In this document: piece after piece, positions 49,998 to 57,602 of the stretch
Numbering within the stretch: position 1 is the first letter of the stretch
How the letters are laid out: each line of letters opens with the position of its first letter
Assembly: GCF_014647875.1 (NCBI RefSeq)
Contig: NZ_BMQA01000029.1
Span: forward strand, 1-64,000
Source of the DNA: Streptomyces brasiliensis
GTDB taxonomy: Bacteria; Actinomycetota; Actinomycetes; Streptomycetales; Streptomycetaceae
Length of the DNA: 64,000 nt
Direction of reading: 5' to 3'
The notes under the pieces: model-generated
What the model was told of the DNA's origin: nothing
The model's input: the letters and a program-made list of their open reading frames with translations, nothing else
Database searches by the model: none
Position numbers and translations under genes: made by a program

Positions 49998-50020
49998 TGG
50001 ACACTAATTGGTGTCTCATT
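49995..50020. promoter_or_regulatory. Rrf2-type operator candidate, site 1
   Basis: CAATGGACACTAATTG (49995-50010) followed by GTGTCTCATT. The core ACACTAATTGGTGT (50001-50014) is palindromic with one mismatched pair. It overlaps the -35 TTGACA of the importer promoter and matches site 2 (51495-51510) at 14 of 16 positions. Confidence 0.65.
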
Positions 50021-50056
50021 GGGCGGGACGGCGTCTGACCGCAGATCAGAGGCCTG

Positions 50057-50974
50057 TCATGGCGCGGAGGGAGATGTGCGACCTGCCGCCGGGTGCACGG
50101 CGGCCTCCGCGGGATGCAGCCACAACGGCCCGTTCCCGGTCTGGATCCGGACCGCACCAGGAGGCGGCCACTCCCCGTGCGAAAGGAGCTTTCGCTCCGG
50201 GTCGGTGAGGCTCCGGTAGTGCTGGAGTGCCTGTGCCGCGGACAGGGCGGGCGGGTCCGGCAGCGGCCCGGAGCACAGCGCGCCGAAGGCCGATGCGTAC
50301 TCGTCGTAGCTTCGCCAGCCCGGCATCACCCGGTACCCGGCCGGGCCCCGGACCAGCACGGTCGGCAACGCATACCGGAAGTCGCCGCCGGCGGTCTCCT
50401 TCGCCGCGCCCGGGTGCGGCGACGCGCTGCGTACCGACAGCACCTCGCGGACCGGCCGACGCGCCTCGGCGTGGTCGGCACGCACCGCCCGCATCACTTC
50501 CGCTGACGCCGCGTCAACGGACAAGCGCCTCAGGTCCAGACCCGGCGTGCCCCGCACCGCGGACAGGGCCAGTGCGGGTGTGTCCGCCGGTTCACCCAGC
50601 ACGAAGACCGTCTCCCGCAGCCGACGCAGCACTCGCTCGGCCACGTCGGCACCCTGAAGCTCCGCCGCCTTGGCGACCAGCGACGACGGCCAGGAACTCG
50701 CCGCCACGCGATCCAGACGCGCCGCCCAAGGGGCCCCGGTGTGCGTGCCGATCTCCTCGACATAGCGCGCGTACCAGGCGGTCTCCGCCGCCGGATCAGG
50801 CGGAGGATCGTCGTTGCCGTCGAAGAGAATGCAGAAGACGCGGCGCCACACGACCTGGCCGGACGACGCCGCGCGCAACCGGCGGAAGACGGGCTCCGAC
50901 CCCCAGGCCCACGGACACAACGGATCGGTGTACTCCACCACTTCCACCACGGGTTGCTCGGGTACGGACGTCAC
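50057..50974 (-). CDS. DsbA-family thioredoxin-fold protein with a CPWAW active site
   Basis: A 305-residue cytosolic protein. I start it at GTG 50974, which overlaps the Rrf2 stop by 4 nt (GTGA); the longer frame would run through the Rrf2 gene. The first strand and active site read VEVVEYTDPLCPWAWGSEPV, so the usual CxxC is reduced to a single Cys (CPWAW). The helical insert and the cis-Pro segment follow (GDFRYALPTVLVRG). FrnE-like relatives with DPxCPW sites act as disulfide or thiol-handling proteins or isomerases. The coupling to an Rrf2 gene suggests a thiol-related role, perhaps feeding a signal to the regulator. Confidence 0.85.
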   Translation of the reverse strand: MTSVPEQPVVEVVEYTDPLCPWAWGSEPVFRRLRAASSGQVVWRRVFCILFDGNDDPPPDPAAETAWYARYVEEIGTHTGAPWAARLDRVAASSWPSSLVAKAAELQGADVAERVLRRLRETVFVLGEPADTPALALSAVRGTPGLDLRRLSVDAASAEVMRAVRADHAEARRPVREVLSVRSASPHPGAAKETAGGDFRYALPTVLVRGPAGYRVMPGWRSYDEYASAFGALCSGPLPDPPALSAAQALQHYRSLTDPERKLLSHGEWPPPGAVRIQTGNGPLWLHPAEAAVHPAAGRTSPSAP

Positions 50975-51405
50975 GCGGCTCCCTTCCGGCTCAGCCGCTC
51001 GCCCGTGGCCGCGGGCAGCAGGGACGCCAGGGTCACCCCGTCCAGGACCGCGGCCGCGTCCGCCTCGATCCGACGCCATATCCCCGGCAGGCCCGACGCG
51101 GGACCGGGGTAGTCGAGCCCCGCCAGCGCCTCGCCGCGCAATGTGATCAACTCGCCGTCAACGGCGCGCGACACGTCGAGCAGCGTGATCTCGCCGGCGG
51201 GACGACCGAGCCAGTAACCGCCCTCGCATCCGCGCTGGCTGCGCACCAGGCCGGCCCTGCGCAGCTCGCCCACGACGGATTTCAGGAACCTGAAGGGGAT
51301 CTGCTGGGAGGAGGCCATGGCCTCGCAGGTGAGCGGGCGGGTCGGTTCACGGGCGAGCTCCAGCAGCGCGCGCGTGGCGTAGTCCGCCTTCGCGGAGATA
51401 TGCAT
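50971..51405 (-). CDS. Rrf2-family transcriptional regulator (CymR-like)
   Basis: A 144-residue protein from ATG 51405 with GGGG 5 nt upstream. Winged HTH: MHISAKADYATRALLELARE, then MASSQQIPFRFLKSVVGELR, and the wing SQRGCEGGYWLGRPAGEITL. It has only two Cys (residues ~27 and ~60) and lacks the three-Cys cluster site of IscR/NsrR after residue 90. It therefore resembles the non-Fe-S CymR class that regulates cysteine and sulfur metabolism with a partner protein. It shares a promoter region with the divergent cupin gene; nearly identical boxes occur there and at the importer promoter. Confidence 0.9.
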   Translation of the reverse strand: MHISAKADYATRALLELAREPTRPLTCEAMASSQQIPFRFLKSVVGELRRAGLVRSQRGCEGGYWLGRPAGEITLLDVSRAVDGELITLRGEALAGLDYPGPASGLPGIWRRIEADAAAVLDGVTLASLLPAATGERLSRKGAA

Positions 51406-51494
51406 GCGCCCCATCATGCCCGACGAGGGGTCCGGGACAAGGCCCTCCACCGGCCGCCCTGAATCATTGCGGGAACATTGCCGCAGGTGAAACG

Positions 51495-51536
51495 CAATGG
51501 ACACCTATTGACATCCTTTTCGCCGCCGCTCTAGCG
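51495..51536 (+). promoter_or_regulatory. Operator site 2 and promoter of the cupin gene
   Basis: CAATGGACACCTATTG (51495-51510) overlaps TTGACA (51508-51513); TAGCGT (51531-51536) lies 17 bp further. The cupin ATG is at 51546, so transcription should start within about 3 nt of it, giving a leaderless or near-leaderless message. The Rrf2 gene diverges from the same region. Confidence 0.65.
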
Positions 51537-51545
51537 TCCCTCACC

Positions 51546-52052
51546 ATGAGCGAGCCGCTGACGAATCCCGGTGAAGGCTTCCATCCCCATCTGCACGAGA
51601 CGCCCGGGCACCCGACGGCCCCCCTGCGCACGCGGCTGCACCACATCCGCGCCGACTCCCTCGACGTGGACACGGCGCAGACCGGCGGCATGCGCAGGTT
51701 CGCCGCGGTCAGCGGCAAGACGGTCGGGTCGGAGAAACTGTGGATGGGGCAGACCCATGTCGCCCCCGCGACCTCCTCCTCCGACCACCACCACGGCGAG
51801 TCCGAGACCGCCATCTACATCGTCAGCGGACACCCCGAGTTCGTCTTCCTCGACGACAGCGGCGACCAGGCGGAGGAAGTACGTCTGCGTACCGCGCCCG
51901 GCGACTACATCTTCGTCCCCCCGTTCGTGCCGCACCGGGAGGAGAACCCCGACCCCACCGAGGAGGCGGTGGTCGTCATCGCCCGCAGCACGCAGGAGGC
52001 GATCGTGGTCAACCTGCCCCACCTGTACGCGCTGCCGACAGCGGAAGCCTGA
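51546..52052 (+). CDS. Cupin-domain protein
   Basis: A 168-residue single cupin. Motif 1 is SSSDHHHGESETAIYIVSGH with several His and a Glu able to bind metal; motif 2 is TAPGDYIFVPPFVPHREENP. No RBS is present, and the promoter spacing predicts leaderless translation from ATG 51546. Its operator overlaps one shared with the divergent Rrf2 gene and resembles that at the sulfur importer operon. It might be a thiol or cysteine dioxygenase-like enzyme or a small-molecule sensor; motif 1 alone does not decide. Confidence 0.85.
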   Translation: MSEPLTNPGEGFHPHLHETPGHPTAPLRTRLHHIRADSLDVDTAQTGGMRRFAAVSGKTVGSEKLWMGQTHVAPATSSSDHHHGESETAIYIVSGHPEFVFLDDSGDQAEEVRLRTAPGDYIFVPPFVPHREENPDPTEEAVVVIARSTQEAIVVNLPHLYALPTAEA

Positions 52053-52176
52053 ATCGCCCACGGGGCGCGGACCGTGCCGGACCTTCGAACACGTCCATAC
52101 AGCTCTGGGCCACCGCGTCGGTGCCGACGATGGGAGGATCGTCGTGCCGCTGCGCCGTGTCGAAGAGGGGGCCGAG

Positions 52177-52635
52177 GTGCCGTCCGCCGAGCTGAAGCAC
52201 ACGTTCCAGATCGCCGCGTCGCCGGAGGAGGTCTTCGCGCACCTGGCCGAACCGTCGCACTACGTCGGCCTGTCGCCGTTGGTGGTCGCGGTCCGCGATG
52301 TGCGCCGCAGCGGCGGGACCGTGCACTACACGGCCGTCGAGCGCTTCCGGTTCCTGGGCGTCCTGCGGCACGACAACGTCATCGACGTCACTCTGGCCGC
52401 GGTGCGGGAGGGCCTGCCGTACTCCGCCGAGATCTCGGGAGACGTCCGCAGCCCCGGCCGGGTCCGCATGAACTACCGCTTCGCCATCGAGAGCCACGCG
52501 GCCGGCAGCGTCGTGACCGACACCCTGCACCTGCACACGCCCCCGGGCCTGCTGCGCTTCGCCGCCTCCCGGGCGGGGGCGGTCCAGCGGGCCCGGGCTC
52601 GTATTCTGACGACCCGTCTGGCGCGGCCCGCCTGA
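52177..52635 (+). CDS. SRPBCC (START-like) family protein
   Basis: A 152-residue protein, taken from GTG 52177 with GAGGGGG 5 nt upstream (GTG 52144 is an in-frame alternative). It has the SRPBCC helix-grip pattern: AELKHTFQIAASPEEVFAHL, AEPSHYVGLSPLVVAVRDVR, GTVHYTAVERFRFLGVLRHD, and the long C-terminal helix RFAASRAGAVQRARARILTT. Members bind hydrophobic ligands or act as polyketide cyclase-like or stress proteins. It follows the cupin gene by 124 bp and may be co-transcribed. Confidence 0.75.
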   Translation: MPSAELKHTFQIAASPEEVFAHLAEPSHYVGLSPLVVAVRDVRRSGGTVHYTAVERFRFLGVLRHDNVIDVTLAAVREGLPYSAEISGDVRSPGRVRMNYRFAIESHAAGSVVTDTLHLHTPPGLLRFAASRAGAVQRARARILTTRLARPA

Positions 52636-52817
52636 CGGTGATGGTGATGGGTCGTTGAAACGTGCTGGTTCCCCGATGCCGTCGACCGTGTTGGCATTCC
52701 CGTAGCAGCTCAACTCACCACGAGTTCGTTCACATCTCGCGCCAGTTGCCGACGATGCTCGTCACCCTTCGTCAACCCAAGTACGGGGCAGAGCAGGGCG
52801 ATTGACAGTCGCGTCTG

Positions 52818-53132
52818 TTACGAGATGGCCCGGAGCCGGTCCTGGGGGCGGCGGCGGAGTCGGTCGACTGCCTGTGCCGTCTTCTCGTCCGCTGGGAGGA
52901 AGACGACCAGTTGTTGTGCGTCCGAGGGGAGTTCGAGCGTCTCGCGGAGCATCTGAAGCTCGCACCCGGAAGGGTGGTTGAGCCGGAGGACTCCCCGTCG
53001 TGGCACCACGTGACGGTTCAGGCGGCGCGTGAAGTCGGGGCCGTGGCGCGGCCTGAACGCGGACCTCCTGCTTCCGGAAGCGGGCAGGGCCGTGGCCGTG
53101 GTCTCGGGGTCCGGGCGGCTTTGCTCGTCCAC
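52818..53132 (-). pseudogene. C-terminal remnant of an MmyB-like XRE regulator
   Basis: The reverse frame reads FTRRLNRHVVPRRGVLRLNH, PSGCELQMLRETLELPSDAQ, LVVFLPADEKTAQAVDRLRR and stops at 52818. This is the ligand-binding C-terminal region of actinobacterial MmyB-type regulators (WxxHxV...G..RLxHPxxG.L.L....L.LP). The N-terminal HTH_31 domain is absent. A short product from an internal start cannot bind DNA, so I treat it as a remnant. Confidence 0.6.
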
Positions 53133-54074
53133 CCGCCGGTTCTGCCGCGGCGCGCGCGAGGGCAGGTCGTACGAACAACTGAGCGTCGTCAGGACGGCAG
53201 GTGTCGCATGACGTCACCGGAACCGGGCGGCGGCGTACCCGTGCTTCGATGCCGACGTGCTCGATCCCGGGCACGGGGACGCTCGAGCCGTGGCGGATCT
53301 GGTGGGGTGCCCTTGGCATCGTCGCGCGGCGCTGCCGGCTGCGAAGCCGCACAACTCCCGGGCCGGATCCGCTCGCACGCCGATCCCGACCGTGGGCTCG
53401 GCGCCCTCGACGCGGCCGGGCGAAGACGGACGTCGGTCTCGGCCGCACCCTGGAGAGCCTGGTCCTGGCTGCACGCGCGAGCGGCCACGCTTGCCGTCGA
53501 ACCGTCCGCAGCCGGCGAGGCCGGTAACACCGGACGCGAAGTTCGACCACTGCCCAGCACCACACCGGGCAGGGGATTCGCCGAGAGCCGGATCGCCGCA
53601 CGGTGTCTCCCGTCTCCGGCGGCGCGGGCCGGAGACGGGAGTGACTGCCTTACTCGGCGGTCAGGAATTGAGCTCCACCAGGCCGTGACCCCAGTTGGTC
53701 GTCGGGTAGGTGTCGTTCAGCGGGTAGTGGTTGAACTGCGGCTCGCGGCCGTTGTTCGAGATGGAGAGCCGAGGCCCGGTTCAGCAGCTGTCGCCCGGCA
53801 TGTGCGTCCGAGTCGGGTCGGCGGCTGGGTGTTGGGCAGGCGCGCGCTGAGCAGGCCCTCGACCGCTGTTCGCCCGCGGCCGGGTGCCGGGCGCCAGGCT
53901 CGCGATCGTGGCGGCCACGGTGACTGGTGTCGTCGGGACGGTACTCTCGGCGGCACGTGGAATGACGGCCGGGGCACCGGCCACTGCCCCGGCCGGTGTC
54001 GTTCGCATCACCGCCGCGGGACCGAACGGACCACCCCGGTTGCGAGCTGGTCGTGCGCGCCACAGGCTGCCCCC
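53133..54074. other. Debris-rich stretch without an intact gene
   Basis: Open frames overlap on both strands without consistent codon bias. Two scraps stand out. Reverse 53764-53661 reads SISNNGREPQFNHYPLNDTY, PTTNWGHGLVELNS-stop, a plausible C-terminus of a secreted or catalytic protein I cannot name. Forward from about 53884 reads ARLAIVAATVTGVVGTVLSA, a signal-peptide-like segment with no clear continuation. I see no RNA gene or repeat here. Confidence 0.4.
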
Positions 54075-55004
54075 ATGAACCACACCCCGGACGCAAGCGT
54101 GCGCCCCATTCTGGTGACGGGTGCTGCGGGCAGGGTCGGCGCCGTCGGCCGGACCATTGCCGAAGGCCTTCGGCGGCGGGGCTTTCGGGTACGGGCCCTG
54201 GTGCGTCGGGACGACGATCGTGCTGAGGCGCTGCGCGCGGCCGGCGCCGAAGTCGTGGTGGGAGACCTGACGCGGGCCCGTGATGTCGCCGACGCCATGG
54301 ACGGCTGTGGACGGATGTATTTCGGCATGGCCGTGTCGGAGGAGTATCTGCTGGCCGCCGTGACGACAGCGGCGGTCGCGCGCGCCTACGGGGAGCTGCG
54401 TGCGTTCGTGAACATGTCGCAGCTGACTGTCTCCGAGATGGACGTCACCAGCACGTCCGAGTCGCATCAGCATTGGCAGCAGTGGCTGGTCGAGCAGGTG
54501 CTCGGTTGGTCGGGCCTGCCCGTGGTCCAGGTCAGGCCCACCGTCTTCATGGAGAATCCGCTCTTCCAGGTCGCGTTTTCCTCGATCTCGCAGGACGGCA
54601 CCATCAGTTGGCCCTTCGGTCGGGCGAAGACCTCCCCGATCCCGGCCGGTGACGTTGCCGCGGCCGTCGAGGAGATCCTGGCCGATCCGGCCCGCCATAT
54701 CGGCCGGATCTACGAGCTGACCGGCCCCCGATCACAGGACATCGCTGCCATCGCCGCGGAGATTTCCGCGGCTCTGGGCCGAACGGTCAGCTACACCGAT
54801 GTCCCCTTGCAGGAATGGCTCGACAACGATCTCCGAGCGCTGGGACTGCCGGATCACGTCTTCCAGCACATCTCCACCATGGCTCGCCTCCACGCGGCCG
54901 ACCGCTACGACCGCCAGGCGGACGGCATGGAAGAGGTCACCGGACGGCCCGCTTCAGGTGTAGCCGACTTCGTCCGCAGGAACCCTGAGCTGTTCACTCG
55001 CTGA
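54075..55004 (+). CDS. NmrA-like NAD(P)-binding protein (atypical short-chain dehydrogenase)
   Basis: A 309-residue Rossmann protein from ATG 54075. The dinucleotide loop is RPILVTGAAGRVGAVGRTIA (GxxGxxG), with Arg-rich strand 2 (RVRALVRRDDDRA) favouring NADP(H). Then VVVGDLTRARDVADAMDGCG, FVNMSQLTVSEMD, VVQVRPTVFMENPLFQVAFS and IYELTGPRSQDIAAIAAEIS follow. The YxxxK catalytic pair of classical SDRs is missing, as in NmrA/NAD-dependent epimerase-like sensor or azo/quinone-reductase members. No operon partner. It may reduce a quinone or act as a redox sensor. Confidence 0.85.
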   Translation: MNHTPDASVRPILVTGAAGRVGAVGRTIAEGLRRRGFRVRALVRRDDDRAEALRAAGAEVVVGDLTRARDVADAMDGCGRMYFGMAVSEEYLLAAVTTAAVARAYGELRAFVNMSQLTVSEMDVTSTSESHQHWQQWLVEQVLGWSGLPVVQVRPTVFMENPLFQVAFSSISQDGTISWPFGRAKTSPIPAGDVAAAVEEILADPARHIGRIYELTGPRSQDIAAIAAEISAALGRTVSYTDVPLQEWLDNDLRALGLPDHVFQHISTMARLHAADRYDRQADGMEEVTGRPASGVADFVRRNPELFTR

Positions 55005-55072
55005 GGCTGCCTGCCGTCCGGGCCGACAAGGTCGACCGGCAGGGCAGTCAGGACGAACTCGCCACGCCGGTC

Positions 55073-55145
55073 CTCTCGCCGCAGGACATCGCCGACCAAC
55101 ACGGCATCTCGCTGTGCCATCTGCACCGGTTGTTCGCAGCGGCAG
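55073..55145 (+). pseudogene. AraC-family HTH scrap
   Basis: LSPQDIADQHGISLCHLHRLFAA resembles the first HTH of AraC regulators (LxPxxIAxxHxISxRYLHRLF). The rest of the domain is missing and the frame continues into unrelated residues. Confidence 0.5.
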
Positions 55146-55421
55146 CACTCGACTCTCAGACCTCCCCGGCAACACGGTGCACTGGCAGCCGGAAAGCCGT
55201 GCACGGTCGGACAAGTTCCCCCACCGCTGATTCTTAGCCTGGAGAACGGCAACGAACCAGTGAGCCTCAACGCCCTGCGCGAGCCCCACGCCGACGAAGC
55301 CGCCGACACCCAGGCGACCCAGATCCTGCGCACCGCCCTGCGCACGACTTGACGAACCGACCCCGGCCTCGACCGAAGTCACCTGACCCCGGCAGTGTCC
55401 GCTCCCTGAAGGAGCTCCTCC

Positions 55422-56141
55422 ATGGCCCAGACCACCGCACCCACCGTCGTCCTGGTCCACGGCGCGTTCGCCGACGCATCGAGCTACGCCCGTGTCATCC
55501 CCGAACTGCTGGCCGACGGCCTCGACGTGGTGGCCCCGGCCGTCCCGAACCGGAGTCTGATCGGCGACGCCGCCTACATCGCCTCCGTGGTCCGCCGGAT
55601 ACCCGGCCCCGTCGTCCTCGTCGGCCACTCCTACGGCCGCGCGGTCATCACCGTGGCCGGCGTCGAGGACAACGTCCAGGCCCTGGTCTACCTGGCCGGC
55701 TATGCCCTGGAGCAGGGCGAGAGCCTCGGCGAGCTGCAGGGCCGCTCCCCCGACTCGGACCTGGCCGAAGCCCTCGTCCACACGCCCTTCCCGCGCGAGG
55801 GCGCCGAGGACGGCACCGACGTCTCCGTCGACGTCGCCAAGTTCCCGGAGATCTTCGCCGCCGACGTCGAGCACGAGCTGGCCGAGGTGCTCGCCGTGTC
55901 CCAGCGCCCGCTGGCGGCCCAGGCCTTCACGGAGGCCACCCCGGCAGCGGCGTGGAAGACCAAGCCCGCCTGGGGGCTGGTCTCCACGTCGGATCACACC
56001 ATCAACCCCGATGTCGAGTGCTTCGGTTACCAGCGTGCCGGGATGACCACCATCGAGGTCGACTCCTCGCACCTGGTCATGCTCGCCCACCCCAAGCGCG
56101 TGGCCGACCTGATCCGCGAAGCCGTCAGGGCCGCCGGCTGA
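55422..56141 (+). CDS. Alpha/beta-hydrolase
   Basis: A 239-residue hydrolase from ATG 55422 with GAAGGAG upstream. TVVLVHGAFADASSYARVIP forms the oxyanion region, GHSYGRAVI the nucleophile elbow (usually GHSYGGAV; here the second Gly is Arg), STSDHTINPDVE the acid region and VDSSHLVMLAHP the catalytic His. It belongs to the EstC/pyrethroid-hydrolase-like group common in streptomycetes. A broken close relative lies immediately downstream, a tandem duplication in decay. Substrate unknown. Confidence 0.88.
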   Translation: MAQTTAPTVVLVHGAFADASSYARVIPELLADGLDVVAPAVPNRSLIGDAAYIASVVRRIPGPVVLVGHSYGRAVITVAGVEDNVQALVYLAGYALEQGESLGELQGRSPDSDLAEALVHTPFPREGAEDGTDVSVDVAKFPEIFAADVEHELAEVLAVSQRPLAAQAFTEATPAAAWKTKPAWGLVSTSDHTINPDVECFGYQRAGMTTIEVDSSHLVMLAHPKRVADLIREAVRAAG

Positions 56142-56256
56142 CAGCGCCCTCCACGCACAGTGCGCAGCCCCACCCGGTCGGCGAGGCTGCGACTTTTTGA
56201 CCGAACAGCCCCGAAGACCGCGACCGCCCCCGACTACCCGGCACGCCGGGGCACCG

Positions 56257-56480
56257 GCCAAGCCAACGATCGTGCTCGTCCACGGAACCTGGACCGACGC
56301 TTCCAGCCGGCTTCACCGGATGCTTCGCCAAGGGTGTCCCGGCCGCGCAGGCCAAGCTCCCCGTCGCGGCCGGCGGCCCTTCGCGGTGAGCGCGGGATCG
56401 CAGCTGTCTGGTACACCCGCGTGCAAGTCGCTGTCGTCCTGGGGGTGTCGGCACCTGGGACCGGGTCATCCCCCCGGCTG
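56257..56480 (+). pseudogene. Broken tandem copy of an alpha/beta-hydrolase
   Basis: AKPTIVLVHGTWTDASS opens the fold as in the intact neighbour. Another frame gives GFTGCFAKGVPAAQAKLPVA, the cap region, and a third gives a KSLSSWG piece where relatives have WKTxPSWxLV. The nucleophile elbow and catalytic His are deleted. Confidence 0.6.
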
Positions 56481-56508
56481 AGCACCCCGGCAGGGCCCTG
56501 GACGCTCG

Positions 56509-56527
56509 CCTTGCCTAGAAGGCAAGG
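56509..56527. promoter_or_regulatory. Inverted repeat upstream of the sulfurtransferase gene
   Basis: CCTTGCC-TAGAA-GGCAAGG is followed by ATTTTGCC, 40 bp before the ATG at 56567. It may be an operator or a weak terminator for the remnant before it. Confidence 0.45.
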
Positions 56528-56566
56528 ATTTTGCCTGACGGGAAACATCCCCGGTTGAATCGGGTC

Positions 56567-57415
56567 ATGAGCTCTGACACCGAGAAGCGCACGCGGGTCC
56601 TGGTCGACGCCGACTGGTTGGAAGCGCACCTGGACGATCCCGCAGTCGTCGTGGTGGAGGTGGACGAGGACACCGCCGCCTACGACGTCGCCCACATCGC
56701 CGGCGCCATCCGCATCGACTGGCGTGCCGACCTCCAGGACCCCGTCCGCCGCGACTTCGTCGACGCGGCAGGCTTCGAGTCGCTGCTGTCCCGCAAGGGC
56801 ATCACGCCTGGCGACACGGTCGTGCTGTACGGCGGCAACAACAACTGGTTCGCCGCGTTCGCCTACTGGTACTTCAAGGTCTACGGCCACCAGGACGTAC
56901 GGCTCCTGGACGGCGGTCGCAAGAAGTGGGAGCTGGACGGCCGTCCGCTCGTCACCGACGTATCCGAGCGCCCGGCGACCCACTACACGGCGGCGCCCGC
57001 GGACGACTCCCTGCGCGCCCTGCGTGACGAGGTGCTGGCGTCGATCGGCACCCGCAACCTGGTCGACGTGCGCTCCCCGGAGGAGTTCTCCGGCGCGCTG
57101 AGCGCCCCGGCCCATCTGGCACAGGAGGCCGCCATGCAGCGCGGCCACATCCCCACCGCCCTCAACGTGCCCTGGTCGAAGAGCGCCAACGACGACGGCA
57201 CGTTCAAGTCCGACGAGGAACTCGCCACTCTCTACGCGGATCTCGACCCCGACCGTGACACCGTCGTGTACTGCCGGATCGGCGAGCGCAGCGCGCACAC
57301 CTGGTTCGTGCTGCATGAACTCCTCGGGCTCGACCGGGTGAAGAACTACGACGGTTCCTGGGCGGAGTACGGCTCCCTGGTCGGCGTGCCCATCACCCGG
57401 CCCCACGCCGCCTGA
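56567..57415 (+). CDS. Thiosulfate/3-mercaptopyruvate sulfurtransferase (tandem rhodanese)
   Basis: A 282-residue protein from ATG 56567 with two rhodanese domains. The first (residues ~8-135; VDADWLEAHLDDPAVVVVEV, HIAGAIRIDWRADLQDPVRR) is inactive. The second has the persulfide Cys236 in VVYCRIGERSAHTWFVL, a CRxGERS loop typical of thiosulfate sulfurtransferases of the actinobacterial SseA/CysA type. It moves sulfane sulfur from thiosulfate to cyanide or thiols. It fits the sulfur theme of the locus at 40-52 kb but is not in that operon. Confidence 0.92.
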   Translation: MSSDTEKRTRVLVDADWLEAHLDDPAVVVVEVDEDTAAYDVAHIAGAIRIDWRADLQDPVRRDFVDAAGFESLLSRKGITPGDTVVLYGGNNNWFAAFAYWYFKVYGHQDVRLLDGGRKKWELDGRPLVTDVSERPATHYTAAPADDSLRALRDEVLASIGTRNLVDVRSPEEFSGALSAPAHLAQEAAMQRGHIPTALNVPWSKSANDDGTFKSDEELATLYADLDPDRDTVVYCRIGERSAHTWFVLHELLGLDRVKNYDGSWAEYGSLVGVPITRPHAA

Positions 57416-57433
57416 CACCCCCTCGAATCCGGT

Positions 57434-57463
57434 GGCCGAGGCGGGACCGACGCCCCCTCGGCC
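57434..57463. terminator. Hairpin after the sulfurtransferase gene
   Basis: GGCCGAGG (57434-57441) pairs with CCTCGGCC (57456-57463), 18 bp after the stop codon. Confidence 0.6.
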
Positions 57464-57552
57464 CCCGGCGGTCGCGGTTCGTTGACATCCGGTTCGACGG
57501 CGGCGACCTTCCCGCGTGCGGGCGGATCCCGGGATCGAACGCTACGTACGCG

Positions 57553-57586
57553 AAGGGGGCGCGTCGCGTGAGGGGCGCGCCCCCTT
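57553..57586. terminator. Hairpin after the leftward FDHGG-repeat gene
   Basis: AAGGGGGCGCG (57553-57563) and CGCGCCCCCTT (57576-57586) form an 11-bp perfect stem 17 bp beyond the stop at 57603. Confidence 0.75.
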
Positions 57587-57602
57587 GTGGCTGCGGCGAC
57601 CG

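Noticed and set aside
46240..50219. Forward frames of 667 and 755 codons
   Set aside because: Antisense to the ABC permeases, binding protein and Cys leader; composition is the mirror of the real genes.
54905..55345. Reverse 146-codon frame
   Set aside because: Overlaps the end of the NmrA-like gene antisense, Arg/Ser/Pro-rich, without an RBS or motif.
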